Shown here: in pieces, positions 47,036 to 56,998 of the stretch
Position numbering within the stretch: position 1 is the stretch's first letter
How the letters are laid out: every line of letters begins with the position of its first letter
Source of the DNA: Pachyseris speciosa
Taxonomy: Eukaryota; Cnidaria; Anthozoa; Scleractinia; Pachyseridae
DNA: 64,000 bases
Assembly (NCBI GenBank): GCA_016490735.1
Contig: JAEMWC010000082.1
Coordinates: forward strand, 512,501-576,500
Direction of reading: 5' to 3'
Notes under the pieces: generated by a model
Databases searched by the model: none
What the model was told of the DNA's origin: nothing
The model's input: the letters and a program-made list of their open reading frames with translations, nothing else
Program-made: the position numbers and the translations under genes

Positions 47036-47493
47036 TAATTGGTTCATACTAGTACGGCTCTACGTTAAAAACCACATGTTCGACTTCCTCGGCCTTTTTC
47101 GAAGAGAGAACGAAAGGTTAAAACGAAGAACTTTACAACAGATCGCAAAGAATACTTACAGCATTGATCGAGCTCCTCATCTACTCGCCAATAGTGACGT
47201 CACAACAACACGTGCTTGTTTCCATTCCTTTCATGTCAAGCGCGCGGCCATTTCAGAAACGTTTTCGTTTGTCCTTCGGATATTTCCGTACTCCCAGTTG
47301 TTTTGCCCTCTTAAAAGCTCAGATAGGACAATTTCTACGTGATTTTGTATTCAAGAAGTCCTTTTTAGAGTTTGTTCACTTTGAAATGACACGAAGAAAA
47401 GGTTTCGAAATTTTGGTTCATTTGACCTTTAATATATATATCCTGTTACAGGAGCATCAAAAAGGCTTAGGCCTCTCTGAAATTACACAGCCT
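47036..47493. other. possible promoter side of the broken gene
   Basis: Open frames on the plus strand here (124 and 133 codons) have no domain, and the longer one ends in a poly-Ile run encoded by the ATT repeat, so I do not call them genes. Confidence 0.4.
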
Positions 47494-47495
47494 GC

Positions 47496-47555
<60 letters not shown>

Positions 47556-47564
47556 GTTATTATA
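47494..47564. repeat. (ATT)n microsatellite
   Basis: About 22 uninterrupted TTA/ATT units, followed by AT-rich sequence with AAATAAATAAGT runs to about 47800, which together resemble the tail region of a retroposon. Confidence 0.9.
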
Positions 47565-47830
47565 AAGTTTATTAAAGTGAACAACATATTACAAAACAGC
47601 GCTAACCCGCAAATAGCCAAGGCTAATCTAGGCGGGTAGCGGGTAGGACTGTTTAAAGAGTAAGTATAATAATTGTGAGTATGGGATAAGTGAAGAGATA
47701 AAATAAATATACAAGCACGTTGAACAAATAAATAAATATATAGAATAAATAAACAAATAAGTAAATAAATAAGTAAATAAATAGATAAGACAGCAATTGC
47801 AGTTAGATAAAGCTACTTTGAGTAATTATT

Positions 47831-49479
47831 TGAAATTTTTTTGATTAGGAAAGGTGTGCCAACATAATCGTCCTCTGCCATTAATACTTGCAGGAGTCTT
47901 GCTTAGATTGCTCTTCGTAAGACACTCACACACAAAGAAGAAAAATATAATGTAAATTAAAAATGTTTACTGAGGCAAGTGCCTCGGTTTGCCTTATACT
48001 AGCTACAGCCCAGCATACAAACGTTATGACTAGTGTCGTTGTCCGTTTCAGTTTCGTATGGCAGAGCTGAGTAGACACTGCTTGTAAAGGTGATTTTTTA
48101 AAAACAACCTTTTCGCGAACAGATGGACTATCAAGCCGGCTTTCAGGAAAAAGTGATTTACAAGTTTACTTCAAGGTGAATGCGGTCAGCGAAATCATCG
48201 CAACTACTTCAGCGAGTCATGCTTAACTGTTGGTGCCGGTTCGGTTCCGATGTTGAAGCTGTCGAGAAACAGAGAATTCCCCGTTCAGTGAAAAAAAAGG
48301 GTCAAATGTTAGAATTATTTAATTTTATCGGAAGTGATCAAAAGTGTGGGAATAAACTCTGCCTGCTGATCTTATCGGTGACAAAAAAATAACAACTCTT
48401 CCTTGTAAGTTGTCAGGTACTTTCTTAAAAAAAAATCTCGTAAGAGTAAGTTCTAACTGATTCTACAATCCGTCTTCTTTAGATTTTCGACTTGTTGCTT
48501 CTGTGTACACTCCACGGGACTGAGAACAACAACTCTGTTGGGCGATGCAATTTTATCACTTTCGGAATCAATTGGTAATTGACGTTTCTTGTGAAATCCC
48601 GTCGGAGGTCCCGAAGTAGTACTAAACCTTCAGATGCATTCCATCTTGCTCTTTCTTTAAGGATTTGAGGTAAAAAATTTGAAGAGACGAAGTTAAAGCA
48701 GCTGAAAATTTGATGTTCACATCGGTAGCTGCCAAAATGGCTGGCACCGGAAGTCAGAATGATATGCAATCACATACCGGCTTGTTATACAAATCTGAAA
48801 TAAGGAGTCAAGCATTCAGGACAATTTAGAAATTCCACGCGGAATGAACCGCTTGTTACATCTTTTCCAATATAGAAAGAAGCACCTCTTAGTCGCATAA
48901 GATGCATTAAATGTCTTTTCCCTCCAATTTCGTGGCATATGCATAAGTGAATAACCGATAGGGAAATCGCTCTGCGAGCTGTATGTCTCGCAGTCGTAGC
49001 TGTCCAAGTACTAGTAGTTCGGAGCTAACAGAGTCGACTATTTTGAATTCACTCCGAGTTTCGGTATGCGAAAATTGCACTCCACAAAGTGGTATGGCTT
49101 TTTATTCATTATATTTATAATATCTATATTTATTATATTTATTTATATTTGAAGCCGGAAACGCTTTTGTGCCGAATTTTCTCTTCCAAACACAACGCGC
49201 TTGAGCATACGAGAGATCTTGGCTGAGTCACGCAGGGGTGCAATCAATCATACTCATGTCTATTAATTTATTTAATTAGTTATTTTGAACTGCTCCTTGA
49301 TCCGGTGATTCATTAATCCGGTGATCCTGTTTTTCCAAGAAACCGTCTTGAAACAACACTGTCTAGGAGTGGAGAGTGTCTCCTGGGCCTACTTCAATGG
49401 AAAGTCACTGAGTGGTGGGTCAGGTCGATGAGCCCACAGTTTTGACCGACCTCTGACCTGCGGACAAAAGTTGTATAAA
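47831..49479. other. intergenic
   Basis: No recognisable gene. Short open frames at 48180-48392, 48479-48769 and 48816-49007 show no domain. Confidence 0.45.
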
Positions 49480-49700
49480 AAAAACTAGGAGGTCGAATAC
49501 GAAAAGTTGAATGTCGAACACGAGAACTTGGATGTTGAAAGCTTTCACTACATCTTCTTCGCGTAAGTTGCACGTCGAAAAGCCAATGTTGGATGTTGAA
49601 GCTAACAACTACAATGTTGAATGTTGAGAATGGAAGTTGAAATGTTCTATGTAGGATAAAATGTAGAAAGTACAATGAAAAATACGAAGTTGAATTTTGG
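49480..49700. repeat. degenerate GTTGAATGTTGAA-type low-complexity repeat
   Basis: Irregular repeats of GTTGAATGTTGAA, ACGTCGAAAA and ATGTTGAAGC. The minus-strand 107-codon frame across it follows from the repeat composition. Confidence 0.5.
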
Positions 49701-51067
49701 CAGGGATGGAACGCCATAATTTACAGACATCCGCTCTTAATTTATGTATCTCACATCTGGTCCATTAAAAACTTTAACTTCCAAACAACAATTAATGATA
49801 ACTGAGTGACTTATCATTTTAATTGCCACTTGTCCTAGTATATATAGAATCAACAGTGAACACTCTATACCCATGCCTTTATCGGTTATGCCAACAACTA
49901 CAGGATATCAAAACTAATATTTTCATTACTAGAAATTCAAATTGTTTCAACATTTGCTTCCGTAAAAGGCATTTGATTTAGACTCACATCTCCGTTGACT
50001 CAGTCCTGTGATAATACGCTGGAGAAACAGTCTTCTGGATTGATTTTTTACTACATAGAATCAAAACAAGCAAAGCTACGCAATTATTTTGTGACTATTG
50101 TCAACTTTTTCGCATAGTAAGGTTGTAAAGAAGGCGGGAAAATACACGGGTCTACAACTCCATTTGACGCCAACATTCGTACCTCCTACACGAACCTTTA
50201 TTTCTGAGGGATTCTCACACAACTCCAACCTCGCTCCCGCAAACCCAATGTAATTTTCTCGCCATCCGGGTTTATTTTATTCCGTTATATCATTTAGAAT
50301 GCATAAACTCAAACCTCGGTTTCTGACGTCTCACGAGTCAAAGTTCTTCCGAATCATCAATGGAAATAGGTTAAAGTTTCTAAAGTTTCAGAAACTGTAA
50401 GGGGACTATCGCTCAAATGATAGTAGCCCGTTCCACTCTAGTTTCCTTCTGATGCTTCGAATTATTTTATTGTATAACCTTCAGATCCTTAATGATTACT
50501 TTTGTTCAAATTGGCCTATTCTTGTTCGTGTATTTTTTTTATCATGTCTTGCCGTCGACATCCGGTGCCGTCCATCACGCGATCAGGCAACTGAAAGTTT
50601 AAGAATTGGCTTTTAAGCTTCTTGAGTTTTTATTTCACGAAAAAATGGCTGTTTACAAAGAGAAAGAACGATTTCGCTGTCTGATAGAAGCAAAACATTT
50701 CACGTGGCTGTACAAAACGCGTTTTTCCAAGCCTGGCGAATGAACTCAGTGAAGTCATTTCGGTAGGTTCTTTTTAATATGAGTAGCAAATCTTTCGATG
50801 GGTCACAAAGAGAGTCAGTGAAATGCGTCACTGAACAACAATGAAGTGCCATCTTGGGCCTCATATTAACTTTCTTGTGTGCTCTTTTTTAAGCGTTTTA
50901 CTTGGGCCATTACGTCAGGCTACTACCTCTGGTCGCAAACACGCAACCATTTGTATGATTCTTGTAACTAATTTTTAGAACTTTAAAAAGAAAAGCTCAC
51001 CCTCTCTCAGCATTATTTGATGATTTTCTTTCTTTTTTATTTCAACAGATATCTGTCAACATTGAAG
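49701..51067. promoter_or_regulatory. 5' flank of the CTHRC1-like gene
   Basis: Presumably promoter and a non-coding first exon: a TTTCAACAG acceptor lies at about 51040-51048, 20 bases before the start codon. No core promoter motif is identified. Confidence 0.35.
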
Positions 51068-52684
51068 ATGATGCTGGCTGTTCAATTTGCCCTGGTGACA
51101 GTGCTTCTGTTTGCCTGTTTCTGTTCTGCTTATAAGGTCACAGGACCAGAGACCCCACTTGAACAAAGAGACTCTAACAACGCGGAAGTAAGTGGAACGC
51201 TAAGATTACACCTTTTAGGTAACCCGGCCGATTCTAGTATTAGTCAAGCACAGTTTTAAGATAAGTCTAGCGCAGTTGTAGGATTAGTCTAGCACAGTTC
51301 TAAGATTAGTCTAGCACAGTTCTAGGATTAGTGGAAAAGTGGAAAAAATTTTATTACCTGGCAACTAATTAACTTGCAAACATCGCTTCGAATCAACACG
51401 GTCTGGAGCATGTTACCTAAATCACTTGAATTTTTGTGTATCACATTTAAAGATTTGTATAAGCAATTACTGAAAACGTTTTCACTCGGCTTGCAAGGTT
51501 TTTATTTTATTTTATCGGGCCAAACAGGTTGGATTCTTTCATATTGATTTTTTATTTCTTTTTTTCTTTAGATTCAGCCGCAAGAGTCGCTTAGAAAACG
51601 ATTTTTTTTTCATCGCGGCCCCCCGGGACCAAGAGGACACCCTGGACCCCAAGGATTTACCGGTTCCCCAGGAAGGGCTGGTCCACCAGGAAGTCCTGGA
51701 TCCCAGGGCCCACCCGGTCCTGAAGGTCCTGCTGGACCCCAGGGCCCTCCAGGGGACATGGAACGTAACTGGAAACAATGTGTTTATAAAGATCTGGACA
51801 AACGAAAAGACATTGGCTTAATCGTGGTAAGTTTGGAACGGGTTAAAAGCCTGGGAAATAATTTGAACTTGCAAATAAATGATTTATAACCGGTTAAGTC
51901 AGCAGTCTAAAAGCAAACTCGATAAACGACAGTTAAGCGACAGGAGAAAGAACAACAAACTTGTAAGTATCGTTAAATATCAGTTAAATTTTTGAAATAT
52001 TAATAAAAAAACAGATAGGTTAGTCTCCTTTTTTAAAAGAACTGATTCTGGGGAAAAAAGGTTTTTATCCACACACAGTTTTCCTGCCGCACGTTTCCAG
52101 CATACCGTCTTTGAAAGAAAGAAACTGATTGAATTTGATGGAAATTCTCGAAGCTCGCAATCCCAGCTGTCATGGCTGCCCCAGTGGGCCTGCAAAAGTA
52201 GCCTGAGTACCACTGAAGCGTTCCAGCTCAAGTGAAGAGTTTCTTCCGTGTTCTAGGCAGTACCTGCTTAAGTAAAAGTGATAAACTTTTTCTTTCTCAT
52301 TTGTCATTTTTTTACTTTAAATTCTTCTAGGAGTGCACTTTCAAGAAACTTTCAAATGACACTGGTCTGCAAGTTTACTTCAGTGGCGTGCTGGGTCTCA
52401 TCAAATGCAGGAGATGCTGTAAGCGGTGGTACTTTACCTTCAATGGCGAGGAGTGCCACGCTCCAGCAGCCATCGAAGGTGTAGTCTCCATGCGAAAACA
52501 AGCACCGAGAAACCTTTTTCGTGTCCGTACAATTAAAGGAGCATGTCTGGCAATCCCTGGTGGGCAGGTGACAGTGGGATTCTCGGTCGATAATTGCCAT
52601 GGTTACGGTCGCGCTAACGCGAGGACCGGCTGGAATTCAGTATCCCGTATCTTTGTAGAGGAAATGCCGCCGCCACAACACTAA
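51068..52684 (+). CDS. CTHRC1-like secreted collagen triple-helix repeat protein
   Basis: Three coding exons, 51068-51187, 51572-51826 and 52331-52684, with GT-AG introns in phase 0, give 242 residues, close to the 243 of vertebrate CTHRC1. Residues 1-21 are a signal peptide ([19 protein letters not shown]). A basic RKR at 48-50 is a possible proprotein cleavage site. Residues 56-103 hold 16 Gly-x-y triplets, a short collagen helix. The C-terminal domain (about 104-242) has the family's conserved pattern: [24 protein letters not shown], and [13 protein letters not shown] at the end. The family is secreted and in vertebrates is tied to Wnt signalling and matrix remodelling; that role here is inference. 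ATG at 51068 is chosen because it starts the signal peptide; the next codon is also ATG. No lesion is seen. Confidence 0.92.
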
Positions 52685-54230
52685 CGTTTTCGTGGAGATT
52701 CAGTACGATTTTAGTGTTCTTTTTAGCTGTTATGAGGGTCGTCACGAACTTCTCCTAATTAGAGCAGCCTTGTGCATATAATGTAAGGTAAAAGCAACGT
52801 GCAGTTGTTCTAGTAGCAAACAGGCAGTTTTTAATAAACAACTTTGAGAGTTTATAGTTCAGGATGAATCAGAACAAAAGTTGTTTCGTAGATAAATTTC
52901 ACTGTAACACGGCGCAGGTTCGGCAGTTTCAAAACGAAATAAAAGTGGCATTTTACACCAATGTAGCCTGCTAATACCTGCTTTACAGGGTGGAAGAGAA
53001 GGGAGAAAGTTCTACTTCCTCATTTCCAATTGTTCCTCGTAGTGGACTGGAGGCTAGTGGTGGATATTTACCGAGTGAGCCGCGAAGCCAGTCAAGCTCA
53101 TTCCCTGGGATTTTCCATGAGAGAAAATCCCTCCCAATCTCGAAGGGAAAAACCCTGGAACGAGGTTGGAAGCCAGTAGGATACATTAAATACCAACAAA
53201 CATTGACTCAAAAGACTGCAAGGCGATGCAAAAAGTCTTTTGCAGCTTAATTCGCGCGCAAAATCCGAAACTGCAGTGCAAGAAAAGTCACATGATTCAC
53301 CAGGTGATCAACAAGAGAAATTAAAACGTGTTTTACGTCTTTTTGTGAAATTCAGAACGCTGTTAAGACAGCTGAAAAAACTGGTTGGCTGCTCGTTGAT
53401 TTATCGAAAATATTACTTCAGTTCAGTCTTCATGATCACAACTTTTGCTGGCAGTTGTTGCCCCGAAGATTCACACTAAAGTGAATAGCCTTATAGCGGT
53501 AAGTAACTTTTCGTTGTAGAAACTGCTATCTTGTTTTCGTAAGGACAGACTAAACTTTTGAAGGCAGTTGTGGGCTCGGGCTTGGGCTCCAGCCCAAGCG
53601 GCCTTTCTTTTCTTCTTGCATTTAAAACCATGCTATAGGGCATGTTACAAATCAGTTCATTGTTTTAATTTTGAAAACCTCGACACTTGAAGCTGCTTTG
53701 TTGAAGTCGTGACTGATCATCGCAGGGACGCGAAAAAATTGTCGGCCACTAGGGGTGTAGGGGATAGATGGCCGCTTACGGGAGTTTGCCCAGCTAACAA
53801 TAAATACAGTATCGTACAGGAAATGCAAAAAAATACAGCCGTATTAAATGACATTTTTGTTTTGTTGCGTCCTATACTGTACAACCCTACGATATAATGA
53901 CGATAACTGGACAGTATTACAGTGTATACTGCAGTACTAGCACTTTCCCTTAGTGATTTTTAACCAACATCAACATATTAAACATTAACAGCATCAACAA
54001 AAAGTAGTGATACAGTTTAAAATGCATAAAACCTGTGTGTCTTTCAGTCAGGCTTTACTTTGTATTAGTCTGGTTAGTTACGATAGGTAACTGCGGATGG
54101 AAGACTGCTTCAAAACAAACACTGAATTACGGTACTGGAATTACTGTGTAAAATCATTGTGACGAACGGCAATGTGAAGTTGATTGATAAAAACAAGGTA
54201 CAGAGGTTGTTAATAGGATTTTCTTTGTTG
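52685..54230. other. 3' flank of the CTHRC1-like gene
   Basis: An AATAAA-like signal is present at about 52834. Beyond that a GCTTGGGCTCCAGCCCAAGC hairpin at about 53579-53598 and a lone GACTGATCATCGCAG at about 53711 that matches the arm of the element at 54477. No gene seen. Confidence 0.45.
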
Positions 54231-54430
54231 GTGTCCGCTTACGGGAGCTTAAAAACAAAGAAAAAGTCTAAGTCGTAATCTGTGAAAGTGTCCGCGGCCG
54301 CTTACGGGAATGTTCGCTTGCGAGAATGTAAAAATACAGAGTTTGTATGGGAGTTAAAACGGGGTTTCAAACAAGGCGGCCGTAAGTAGAGCTGTCCACT
54401 TACGAGAGTGTCCGTTAAGAGAGCTTCGAC
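54231..54430. repeat. CGCTTACGGGAG-type degenerate repeats
   Basis: Four variants of GTCCGCTTACGGGAG lie between 54234 and 54415; a related one lies near 53769. Part of an undefined repeat family. Confidence 0.45.
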
Positions 54431-54476
54431 TGTATTACACTAAAAACTGCAATTGTAACTAATTGTCAACAAATCT

Positions 54477-54746
54477 TTAAATATGTGACTGATCATCGCA
54501 GTTATGAACACTACTTACGCAGTAGTGAAAATAAAGCCTGAAATTTCAGGCTTGTACGGGATTCGAACCCACGACCTCTACGATACCGGAGCAGCGCTCT
54601 ACTGAGCCAACAAGCCATCTGGAAGCTGGTCATTTTGTTGGTTCGTTATATACCCGTGAGTGGTCAACATATGAGAATGACTATATCAAAATCATATATT
54701 TGATATATATTTTGTTCAGAACTGCGATGATCAGTCACATATTTAA
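54477..54746 (-). mobile_element. fold-back element carrying a tRNA-like core
   Basis: Perfect 27-bp inverted ends (54477-54503 and 54720-54746, containing GACTGATCATCGCAGTT). Inside lies a tRNA-like sequence on the minus strand (54549-54616). Further inverted similarity extends beyond, with CAACATATGAGAATGA near 54665 answered by TCATTCTCATATGT near 54785. It is probably a tRNA-derived SINE copy with a palindromic end, or two half copies. Confidence 0.65.
54549..54616 (-). tRNA. tRNA-like sequence (Thr GGT-like), probably SINE-borne
   Basis: On the minus strand a 7-bp acceptor stem GGCTTGT/ACAAGCC is perfect, the D stem GCTC/GAGC has only a 4-base loop, the anticodon arm would place GGT, and the T arm has GGGTTCGAATCCC. 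At 68 nt it is short. Base 33 would be C instead of U and the anticodon stem has a mismatch. A working tRNA gene is therefore unlikely, and it is better read as the head of a SINE. Confidence 0.5.
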
Positions 54747-55189
54747 TCATTAATCCGCAATTCAAATTTAGGATTTTCATATATTCATTCTCATATGTCA
54801 ACAAATCGTTGTATCAGTTTCGCTGATGACTATTAGTGTAAATATACTAGCTTTCTATCACGAATGCCGTCCTCTGATGAACTACACTACTATCTATTCT
54901 CCTGCAGTTGTCAACAAAATGGCTGCAGCTTCTTTGTGTTTTCGAAGTGTCTGTTAAGAGAATGCATATGTAAACAAAGTTTTGACCGACTAGTAGATTT
55001 TTTACGAAAATAATACGGTTACTCGCTTTCGATTGCTATGCGTGATAGTTGACTCAGGCTGCAAACTCGAGCTCAAACTGAGTGCAAAATTTTCAAGGAG
55101 TCGCCGCTTTGTTCATTATGTTTGAAGGTGGAGCGGGGAATTATAAACAAAACGAGGGTAAACGAAAAACGAGCAAGAAACGTCAGTCA
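54747..55189. other. intergenic
   Basis: No gene or further repeat that I can define. Confidence 0.45.
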
Positions 55190-55470
55190 TAAAGTAAAGT
55201 CTACATACAAGTCTAGTGGCCCATCAGGCCGGAGCTTATCCCGGTTTCTGTGACATGAAGCTACTAGGAGTACTTCTAGTCCCATGCTAGTCCATCGCAG
55301 GCCACCCAATAGCATCAAGTTCGCCGGTACCCATTTATACACCTGGGTGAAGAGAGGCACTGTGGGAGTAAAGTATCTTGCCCAACAACACAGCGCAATG
55401 TCCTCAGCCAGGGCTCGAACCCGGAGCACTCAAACGCACTTAGCATGAGGCTACCGCTCCTCTCGCGTTA
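55190..55470 (-). mobile_element. tRNA-derived SINE with conserved central domain
   Basis: On the minus strand a tRNA-like head (GGTAGCCTCATGCTAAG, then GGGTTCGAGCCCTGG as B box) is followed by a body containing CTCTTCACCCAGGTGTATAA, GGCCTGCGATGGACTAGCAT and CCGGCCTGATGGGCCACT. Such a body is recalled from widely distributed eumetazoan SINEs (Nin-domain type); that name is from memory and unverified. Confidence 0.7.
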
Positions 55471-55555
55471 GAAGGTGGAGCGGGAAATAAGAAACAAAAC
55501 GGAAAAAAAAAAACAAAAAACGATCAAGAAACCGTCAGTCATAAAATTTTTTACT

Positions 55556-55880
55556 CGGGCTTCCCGCGTCTCGCGGGTCGCCCGGGTCGATCTAAAATTA
55601 CCATCCGTTCTTCTTTTTCTTCGTCGTCGAGTTTCATCCACAAAGCTCACTTCCGGCGTTTCTGCATAAGCGCTAACTATTTTTAACAACTCACAACAGC
55701 ACTGAGAATGATGCCTGTCGTCACGTATCGGAAAACGTCAATTCACCTTGTGTCTTTTCAAGTCTGAACAACTAATATGTTAAGAGAGGTGTCTATGCGA
55801 ATGTTTGCAAGTTCAACTGTGAGATGAAAGCTTTTAACATGATCAAACTTAACTCCAGATGGACTGCCGTGTTTCCCCGT
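55556..55880. repeat. dispersed repeat copy, truncated at 55880
   Basis: Same-orientation copy of 23596-23908. It stops abruptly after CCCCGT at 55880, where the other copy continues, which places the edge of a foreign insertion at 55880/55881. Confidence 0.85.
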
Positions 55881-56400
55881 TGTTATGGAGAGCGATCGTA
55901 AATACTAAGTTTCTGGTAATTTCTGGAATGTTGAGTCACACAATGTTTGTACCAGAACATTCTCCTGTCAACCTACAGAACAATTTAGAACATTCTACTG
56001 AATGATTTAATTACGATGTAATGCTACATAAATAGTTGTGTTAGAAGCTCCAAGAAGGTTGTAGAATATTAATTAATTGTATATAAGGATTCCGCTAGGA
56101 AGCGGTTTTTGTTGTTGGTGGTGGCAGGGTGCAAGCCCTCCCCAATAACTGATATACCAAGCTACTGTGGAATACTATAAAGAAAGTGATCAAGAATGAT
56201 GCTATATTCCAAGCTACTACAGAGTTCTACGAAAAGTGATTCAGTTGTGGATGTTTGTTGTGGACTGCAGCAGTCAGAAGATGAAATATAAAGTGAAGTG
56301 GAAAAGATTACACAGCTGAGAACTAGAATTGCCTGCTATGTTGGGTTGTTGTTGTCGGCAAAGGCCGACTGGAGAAGCTATACCGAGAGAATCATAGAGA
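55881..56400 (+). promoter_or_regulatory. candidate terminal repeat with TATA promoter
   Basis: Non-coding. TATATAAGG lies at 56080-56088 and a CCGCT/AGCGG hairpin at 56092-56105. If this is the terminal inverted repeat, the copy at the far end would aim the same promoter into the minus-strand genes. The 5' TG and TATA also fit an LTR; no second copy is in the window to decide. Confidence 0.4.
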
Positions 56401-56737
56401 GGTATTGAGGAAACTACTGGGTCTGTAATGTCAAAAACTCACATACTTTTTCGACAAATAAAAAAAGCATTTTGATTCAAGAGTTAAATAAATAATATTT
56501 TACAAACTCATGACTTAAAGAATTTGGTTTAAAGAAAACTGTTTAATTTTCAAAAAAGCGGATTTAGGGGGGTAAAATCGAAAAATGCGTTTAAACGGGT
56601 GTAAGAGAAAAGAACAACGGGATACCACTTAGCGGAACCAGGGCCTACTATACAAAAATCGCGTTTACAAAAAGAGATAAGCCGAGAGAAAGAGGAAAAT
56701 CGAAAAAAAGAATAACAATGTGCAGTTTTATGAAAAG

Positions 56738-56998
56738 TTAGTCAAAATATACGGTTAATTTTTCTATTATCTTCTGTTTTTTGTCATTGATTTGTTTCAA
56801 AGCGATTTCTTTTGTTTTCTTACCATAAGTTGACACAACACGATGTCTCATTCCGTCTATTATCGTGTCAAAATACAGAAGTTTATTTTTCTCATCGTCT
56901 TTGATATTTAATTTCTTCTCAAGTTTGGCAATTCTTTCCAATAGTTGTTCTTTGTTTTCTATCTTGACTTCATATTCTATTTTCTTTGCTTTAGACAA
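56738..56998 (-). CDS. C-terminal extension frame of the polymerase fusion
   Basis: An 86-codon basic, helical frame (KENKEQ..LLERIAKLEKKL coiled-coil-like, then YFDTIIDGMRHRVVS). It has no ATG: the first codon of the open reading is TTG, and the frame overlaps the end of the polymerase gene by 22 bases in the -1 register. Through the run of ten A at 57003-57012, a -1 slip or one extra A would join it to the GIY-YIG domain, giving NPLSKAKK after NKKK. I read it as the C terminus of that protein, by frameshift or because of a homopolymer-length change. The role of this tail is unknown. Confidence 0.6.
   Translation of the reverse strand: MSKAKKIEYEVKIENKEQLLERIAKLEKKLNIKDDEKNKLLYFDTIIDGMRHRVVSTYGKKTKEIALKQINDKKQKIIEKLTVYFD

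Noticed and set aside
47164..47565. 133-codon frame ending in poly-Ile
   Set aside because: The tail is the ATT microsatellite and the rest overlaps another frame without coding evidence.
56092..56110. Hairpin followed by T run, like an intrinsic terminator
   Set aside because: The genome is eukaryotic and the hairpin lies just after a TATA box, so a bacterial-type terminator makes no sense here.
55881..56400. Solo LTR of a Ty3/gypsy-type element
   Set aside because: TG start and TATA box fit, but no CA end, target duplication or second copy was found, and the repeat's continuation does not reappear. A Polinton terminus explains the edge with fewer events. Not excluded.
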